Made by a program: the position numbers and the translations under genes. DNA of 64,000 nt. Origin: an uncultured Candidatus Nitrosopumilus sp. Its GTDB lineage: Archaea; Thermoproteota; Nitrososphaeria; Nitrososphaerales; Nitrosopumilaceae. The DNA lies in the NCBI GenBank assembly GCA_951812645.1, contig CATOSM010000001.1, forward strand, positions 1,219,560 to 1,283,559, given 5' to 3'. Below are positions 60,149 through 64,000 of this stretch, in pieces; position 1 is the stretch's first letter; every line of letters starts with the position of its first letter. Under the pieces are notes generated by a model. It saw only the letters and a list, made by a program, of their open reading frames with translations, had not been told where the DNA came from and ran no database searches.

Positions 60149-61014
60149 CAACTCATCTTAAAACCCTGCAATACATCAAAAATGAAGCAATGTTAACCAA
60201 CCCAAGATAATTTCCCGCGTTTCTTTCATATCTTGCTCTGTGAAACCCGTTTTTCAGCCAGGCAAAGAACCTCTCCACTACGAATCTTGTCCTGTTGTAA
60301 TTGTCCTTGCCTGCACCATTTGCCGTCCTGCTGTTTTTTCTAAAGGGAATGCACGGAATGACGTTTCTTGATCTTGCATAACTGCGGATTGGTTTTGAAT
60401 CGCATCCCCTGTCTGCATAGACTGAAACTATCTGTTCCATCATGGAATCATCTGCGAAATCGGAAATTGATTCCATCACATCTGCAAATTTCGTACTGTC
60501 GTGAATGTCTGCAGGGCTCATTACAATTGATACTGGCAAGCGGTACCGTCCACTGCAGCATGTAATTTCGTGTAAGTGACTATCTTGAACCCTTCAAATC
60601 CGATCACACCGCCCTTTTTTGGAGGGGATTGACGATGAATCAACTGAAATTTTTTGCAGGTCAATCCTGCCCGATTTATGTGCGGATTTGATTGCACGTC
60701 CCAAAATCTTTTTCCATATGCCAAACTCCTGCCATTTTCTTGGCCTTAGGTTGGCAGTTGAACCATCACCGCATGTTTTTGGCATCTCACCCCATCTGCA
60801 TCCGGAAACCAGCACGCAGATGATTCCATTTAAAACCATTCGGTCATTGCTTCTTGGGCGTCCTGTGGCAGCAGGTTTTGGCAGCAACGGTTCCATCATG
60901 TCCCATTGTCTGTCTGTTATTTCAGTGAATTTCATGTACAGTTTGGAAACTAACAGCTGATGGATCCAAATGATCATCAAATATTGTCTAAAGGGTTAGT
61001 TTTAAGATGAGTTG
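60149..61014 (-). mobile_element. IS5-family insertion sequence, copy 2
   Basis: An 866-base element with the same terminal repeats as copy 1: CAACTCATCTTAAAAC at 60149 and GTTTTAAGATGAGTTG ending at 61014. It is longer by 27 bases and carries most of the transposase, but with one frameshift. The left flank is CATATTAT and the right flank GTTATGTT. The same GTTATGTT follows the degenerate relic at 62170, hinting at recombination between elements. No clear target duplication is seen. Confidence 0.85.
60153..60980 (-). pseudogene. IS5-type transposase of copy 2, frameshifted
   Basis: The N-terminal frame (from 60980, MKFTEITDRQWDMMEPLLPK) ends at PSKKGRCDRI. The continuation is in the +1 frame (PPKKGGVIGFEGFKIVTYTK, LHAAVDGT), the natural frameshift arrangement of this group. 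A further one-base loss near 60540 separates it from MSPADIHDSTKFADVMESIS and YADRGCDSKPIRSYARS, which ends NRTRFVVERFFAWLKNG and FLMYCRVLR. The DDE residues (DGT, ADRGCD, E in VERFFA) are all present across the frames. Restoring one base would give a full protein. Confidence 0.75.
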
Positions 61015-61108
61015 GTTATGTTAGATTGACACTAACTAATTAGATTGATTATTCTTTGTCAACAATAACTGATCAAAATAATATACAATAATTGATCTAA
61101 ACATTTAG

Positions 61109-61375
61109 ATCTGTCCAAAATATCTTCACAGGATCCTGAATTTCCAAGATCAGCCATACTACAATTGGCAAGAACAATTTAAGGAATTAGAAAATGATTT
61201 TGATATTTTTAGAAATTACTTTAATGAAAATAAAAAATGCAAGTGTCACATTGATGAATGCAAACATTTTGAAAAAGCACTTGTAAATATATTGGGAGAA
61301 AGAACAAACAATATCTTTCAAGCACGATTAGATATGGGCTTTAAGACATACTATGAAGCAATAAAGAACAATTAG
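61109..61375 (+). CDS. Helical Cys/His protein without a standard start (partial?)
   Basis: A plus-strand frame is open from just after TAG at 61106 to TAG at 61375 (88 codons) but has no ATG, GTG or TTG near its 5' end. It looks coding: FKELENDFDIFRNYFNENKK then CKCHIDECKHFEKALVNILG and RLDMGFKTYYEAIKNN. The CKCHIDECKH cluster may bind zinc. It lies between the IS copy and the next gene, so its N-terminus may have been lost, or it may use CTG at about 61135. It overlaps the next gene's stop by four bases. Confidence 0.35.
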   Translation: MCPKYLHRILNFQDQPYYNWQEQFKELENDFDIFRNYFNENKKCKCHIDECKHFEKALVNILGERTNNIFQARLDMGFKTYYEAIKNN

Positions 61376-61893
61376 ATTCTATCTTCAAGTAATTCTTTGA
61401 TTTCTTCTCTTGAATATTGCTCAAATAATTTTTCAAACTGTTCATTTAATCTAACAATATCATGAATTGTTACAGGTATAGATGATTTATCATATTTTTG
61501 TTTAAATTCTTTGGATGATTCATATAGATTCTTTCCGGTAATCGAACAGATAAGAGTAGTATTCTTTTGTAAGATTTTATAGAAAAATCCATCTAAAACT
61601 CTCATTTCATAATCATCAATATCCTGTCGTCCTCTTCTAGTCATGAATGAATATGCATCAAGGCCAAAATAGTTGAAGGCTAATGATAGAACTGCACCAT
61701 CAAGTGCCTTTAAGGTAAAGGATACGAATCGTAAAATTTTATCATCAGGATGACTAGCCAGAAATCCAAAGTTAAGTTGATTGTTGATTTGTTTTTTGCT
61801 TTTGCTTGGAATTCTACCAAAAAATGATATTATTTCATCTTTATTTGTAAGGCATTCATTATACAATGTCCTAAATGAATTGTGAGGGAACAA
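61372..61893 (-). CDS. Helical hypothetical protein
   Basis: A 173-residue mostly helical protein (IPSKSKKQINNQLNFGFLAS, ALDGAVLSLAFNYFGLDAYS, RGRQDIDDYEMRVLDGFFYK, REEIKELLEDRI). No motif is recognised. It lies inside the apparent insertion that splits the MtrA-like gene. Its start (61893) is right beside the IS5-type relic. It may be cargo moved with the IS elements. The G/C and codon use look like its neighbours. Confidence 0.55.
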   Translation of the reverse strand: MFPHNSFRTLYNECLTNKDEIISFFGRIPSKSKKQINNQLNFGFLASHPDDKILRFVSFTLKALDGAVLSLAFNYFGLDAYSFMTRRGRQDIDDYEMRVLDGFFYKILQKNTTLICSITGKNLYESSKEFKQKYDKSSIPVTIHDIVRLNEQFEKLFEQYSREEIKELLEDRI

Positions 61894-61895
61894 AA

Positions 61896-62170
61896 CAGGT
61901 TATGACGGGTTCAGGAAGATCCTGGGCACAAAAATACACGCTGCAGTAGACAGGACAGGACTCCCAATCAGGGCCAGCCTGCAAATGTCCATGACAGTAC
62001 AAAATTCATCGATGTGTCAGAAGACATCTCAGAACCTGCAGATGATCCTTGCCTGGCTCAAGTGCGGACTGAATGGGACGGCAGTCAGATATGAAAGGAA
62101 TTGTGATACTGTCTCGGGTTTGTGTATCTGGCATGCATCATAATGTATTGGAGGACTTTAGGATAAGTTG
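61896..62170 (+). mobile_element. Degenerate IS5-type transposase relic
   Basis: The plus strand reads GYDGFRKILGTKIHAAVDRT, GLPI and later AWLKCGLNGTAVRYERNCDT, which match GFDGFKRVTGTKSHVAVDGT and AWLKNGFHRARYERNAGN of the better copies with a large internal deletion. It ends in TAGGATAAGTTG at 62170, a decayed terminal repeat (compare TAAGATGAGTTG). It is an old, unrelated-orientation copy. It directly abuts the truncated MtrA-like gene. Confidence 0.75.
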
Positions 62171-62171
62171 G

Positions 62172-62459
62172 TTATGTTTTCCCCCAAACCTCTTTTCCAC
62201 AAACAATTATGGCGGTAACTTGAGGATTTTTGTTCGCATATCTAATCATTGAATCAATTCCTTTATTTTCAGAAAGTAGACGGCCTACAATGGAGATTTT
62301 TTTTTTGAGGATTTCAGAATTTGCAATCGTTTTGAGTAAATCTGTGCTTGAAAGAGTACAAATTGCAATATTGGAATCGGAATTGCCTAGATAGAATTCC
62401 TCACGTATAGGCAGAATGATTTTACATAGTTCGCCAATACCTTTACCTGCAGCATTCAC
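62172..62459 (-). pseudogene. N-terminal fragment of an MtrA-like protein
   Basis: A 95-codon frame: KGIGELCKIILPIREEFYLG, NSDSNIAICTLSSTDLLKTI, then ISIVGRLLSENKGIDSMIRY and NPQVTAIIVCGKEVWGKT. The GNxxSxxAICTLSS ... GRLxxENKGI ... NPxxxxIIVCGKEV pattern is that of tetrahydromethanopterin S-methyltransferase subunit A, which binds a corrinoid. The protein stops at 62172 directly beside an IS relic, far short of the normal length, so its C-terminal part is displaced (see 59878-60045). Its start overlaps the DegT-type gene stop by four bases. Confidence 0.65.
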
Positions 62460-63544
62460 AGCATATCACGTATTGTTTTTGCAATAAATTCAATATTTTT
62501 TTGAGTTACATTTGGATGAATTGGTAAAGATAGTACGCGTGAAGATGCCCAGTCAGTAATTGGAAGCTTTGTTTTTAATTGATAAAATGGAGTTTTGTGA
62601 ACTGGAGTGGGATAATAGGCTGCAGCGCCTATTCCTTTATCATTTAATTTTTTTAAGATTTTGTCACGATTATCAGTTAAAATTGTATATAGATACCAAT
62701 TGACATTCTCGTTTTTTCTTTCTGCAGGTAATGTAATTCTGAGATCAGAAAGTAATTCCGACATGCGTTTTGCATTATCTTTTCTAGATTTTAAAAATTT
62801 GGGAAGTTTTTTCATTTGTACTGTTGCAATTCCAGCATTAATTTCTGGTAATCGTAAGTTAAGACCAAATATTTTGGTATCATAACCATGAACCATTCCA
62901 TGATTTCTAATCATTAGCAGTTTATCCCTAAGACTTCTGTTATTGGTTACAATAAACCCCCCTTCACCAGCTGTCATAACTTTTGCAGGATACATGCTAT
63001 AACATCCCATTTCAAAGAAAGTTCCTGTATGTTTTCCTTTGTAAGTAGAACCCAACGATTGTGCAGAATCTTCAATGATAGGTATGTTGTATTTCTTAGA
63101 TATTTCAGAAAGCCTTTCAATTATTGCAACGTTTCCATATAGATGAACTGGGAGTATCGCACGTGTTTTTTTAGTAATTTTTTTCTCTAAATCATCTGGA
63201 TCAATTGTATAATTTTCTTTTAAAATATCGACAAAAACAGGTTTAGCACCAGTTGAAACAACGGCATTTGCAGTTGCTACAAATGTAAACGATGGAACAA
63301 GTATTTCGTCTCCTTTTTTGGCATCTAAAGCTAGTAGAGCTGCCTGTAATGCAGCAGTACCAGAATTTACTGCAATGGCATATTTCGAATTTACAAAAGA
63401 GGCGGCAGATTTTTCAAAGTCTTGGACATATTTCCCTCCCAGATTAGCCGCAGAAGTTAATGCACCTTCTCTTAAAATATTTGTGACTATTCCAATCTCT
63501 TCTTTTCCTACGATTGGAATGTTAACTGCAATTTTCAATAACAT
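62456..63544 (-). CDS. DegT/DnrJ/EryC1-type aminotransferase
   Basis: A 362-residue sugar aminotransferase. ALTSAANLGGKYVQDFEKSA is the N-terminal region, VNSGTAALQAALLALDAKKG the phosphate cup, IIEDSAQSLGSTYKGKHTG the PLP aspartate, and GCYSMYPAKVMTAGEGGFIV contains the Schiff-base lysine. Such enzymes make amino sugars (nucleotide-linked) for glycans. Its stop overlaps the MtrA-like fragment start, so they were likely an operon before the break. The ATG at 63544 has a hydrophobic start (MLLKIAVNIPIVGKEEI). Confidence 0.93.
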   Translation of the reverse strand: MLLKIAVNIPIVGKEEIGIVTNILREGALTSAANLGGKYVQDFEKSAASFVNSKYAIAVNSGTAALQAALLALDAKKGDEILVPSFTFVATANAVVSTGAKPVFVDILKENYTIDPDDLEKKITKKTRAILPVHLYGNVAIIERLSEISKKYNIPIIEDSAQSLGSTYKGKHTGTFFEMGCYSMYPAKVMTAGEGGFIVTNNRSLRDKLLMIRNHGMVHGYDTKIFGLNLRLPEINAGIATVQMKKLPKFLKSRKDNAKRMSELLSDLRITLPAERKNENVNWYLYTILTDNRDKILKKLNDKGIGAAAYYPTPVHKTPFYQLKTKLPITDWASSRVLSLPIHPNVTQKNIEFIAKTIRDML

Positions 63545-63620
63545 TCCTGTTTATAACTAGTCTATAAATCTCAGTAAAGAAACATGAATTTTTATATTTC
63601 AAAATTTGGCAAACGGCATC

Positions 63621-64000
63621 ATGAAACCTAGACATTTAGAAAAATCAGATGCAGGCTACAAAGTTTATCTGTATATTTTCTATATTTGTGGATTCATAAT
63701 GTCATCATCACTAGCTTTTGGCGTATATGTCACCATGATAGAATGGATGGAAAATGGAACCTATGTTATGGGTGAAGCAATTCACAATGCAACAATTCCG
63801 TTTGAAAATTTTGCTAGGGTGTCAACGTGGATATTTTTCTCTACAATAATCGGATGGTATTGTGTTTCAAGAATAGGATGGAGAAGAACAGCTGGAGATA
63901 AGATTATTGGTGCCAGAATGGCATTACTGCAGTTAATGTTGTTAGGATTTTCAATTATTACACTCTATGAGGTGCTGTATAATTTTACAGTGTTAAACGC
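63621..64000 (+). CDS. Membrane protein (C-terminus beyond window)
   Basis: A frame open from ATG at 63621 to the window edge. The visible 126 residues hold three membrane helices (VYLYIFYICGFIMSSSLAFG, FARVSTWIFFSTIIGWYCVS, MALLQLMLLGFSIITLYEVL) and charged loops. No family is recognised. It is divergent from the DegT-type gene, with about 76 bases between. The 3' end is cut off. Confidence 0.65.
   Translation, partial: MKPRHLEKSDAGYKVYLYIFYICGFIMSSSLAFGVYVTMIEWMENGTYVMGEAIHNATIPFENFARVSTWIFFSTIIGWYCVSRIGWRRTAGDKIIGARMALLQLMLLGFSIITLYEVLYNFTVLN

Overview
This AT-rich window (roughly one third G+C) looks like the chromosome of an ammonia-oxidising archaeon of the Nitrosopumilus type (Thaumarchaeota/Nitrososphaeria). 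The evidence is the archaeal gene set: V/A-type ATPase subunits, an Amt ammonium channel, an archaeal coenzyme A operon (pantoate kinase plus phosphopantothenate synthetase), glycerol-1-phosphate dehydrogenase for ether lipids, the KH/beta-CASP nuclease aCPSF1, a proteasome beta subunit, archaeal SepF and a tRNA with an intron-like insertion outside the anticodon loop. Taxonomy is inferred from gene content only; no amo genes or rRNA are in the window.

Layout. 0-13.3 kb is housekeeping: ATPase subunits E, I and C, a rhodanese, the ammonium transporter, a Cas4-like nuclease and a tight nucleotide operon (thymidylate kinase, HD-domain dNTPase-like protein, UMP kinase). A decayed histidine kinase lies at 3.6-4.2 kb. 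13.3-24.9 kb is an accessory island full of broken genes. It holds an AbiE type IV toxin-antitoxin locus with a dead toxin, a frameshifted zinc protein, an IS5-type relic, an intact YwgA-like/HD-phosphohydrolase pair, a DnaQ-fold exonuclease flanked by zinc-ribbon microproteins, an unknown 340-residue protein, a RelE-like toxin facing a winged-helix protein, and a broken tyrosine recombinase at the far edge.

24.9-46.2 kb is again core: Hsp20, an ABC1/UbiB kinase, an ABC export operon ending in a secreted CARDB-like protein with a divergent Lrp-type regulator, a Nudix hydrolase, a PhoU-like regulator, a seven-gene coenzyme A/methyltransferase operon, an M24 peptidase, a PP-loop enzyme, SepF, aCPSF1, PsmB, G1P dehydrogenase and an FKBP isomerase. 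46.2-48.4 kb holds an IS5-type insertion inside a gene. 48.4-59.9 kb is core: aminotransferase, NMN adenylyltransferase, RNA cyclase, two tRNAs, BluB, cyclophilin, PfkB kinase, an all-alpha NTP pyrophosphatase and several small cysteine-rich proteins. 59.9-62.5 kb is a second IS-driven scar that appears to split an MtrA-like gene in two. The window ends with a DegT-type aminotransferase and a partial membrane protein.

Most notable: (1) a tRNA-Arg(CCU) with an 18-nt insertion in its D-arm; (2) a possible defence/nucleic-acid-processing module at 17.0-21.7 kb; (3) two well-conserved proteins (an HD hydrolase and an ABC ATPase) whose conserved N-termini lie upstream of any ATG/GTG/TTG; (4) an MtrA-like gene whose two ends flank about 2 kb of IS-derived sequence; (5) several microproteins with zinc-type cysteine motifs, one with nine cysteines in 39 residues.
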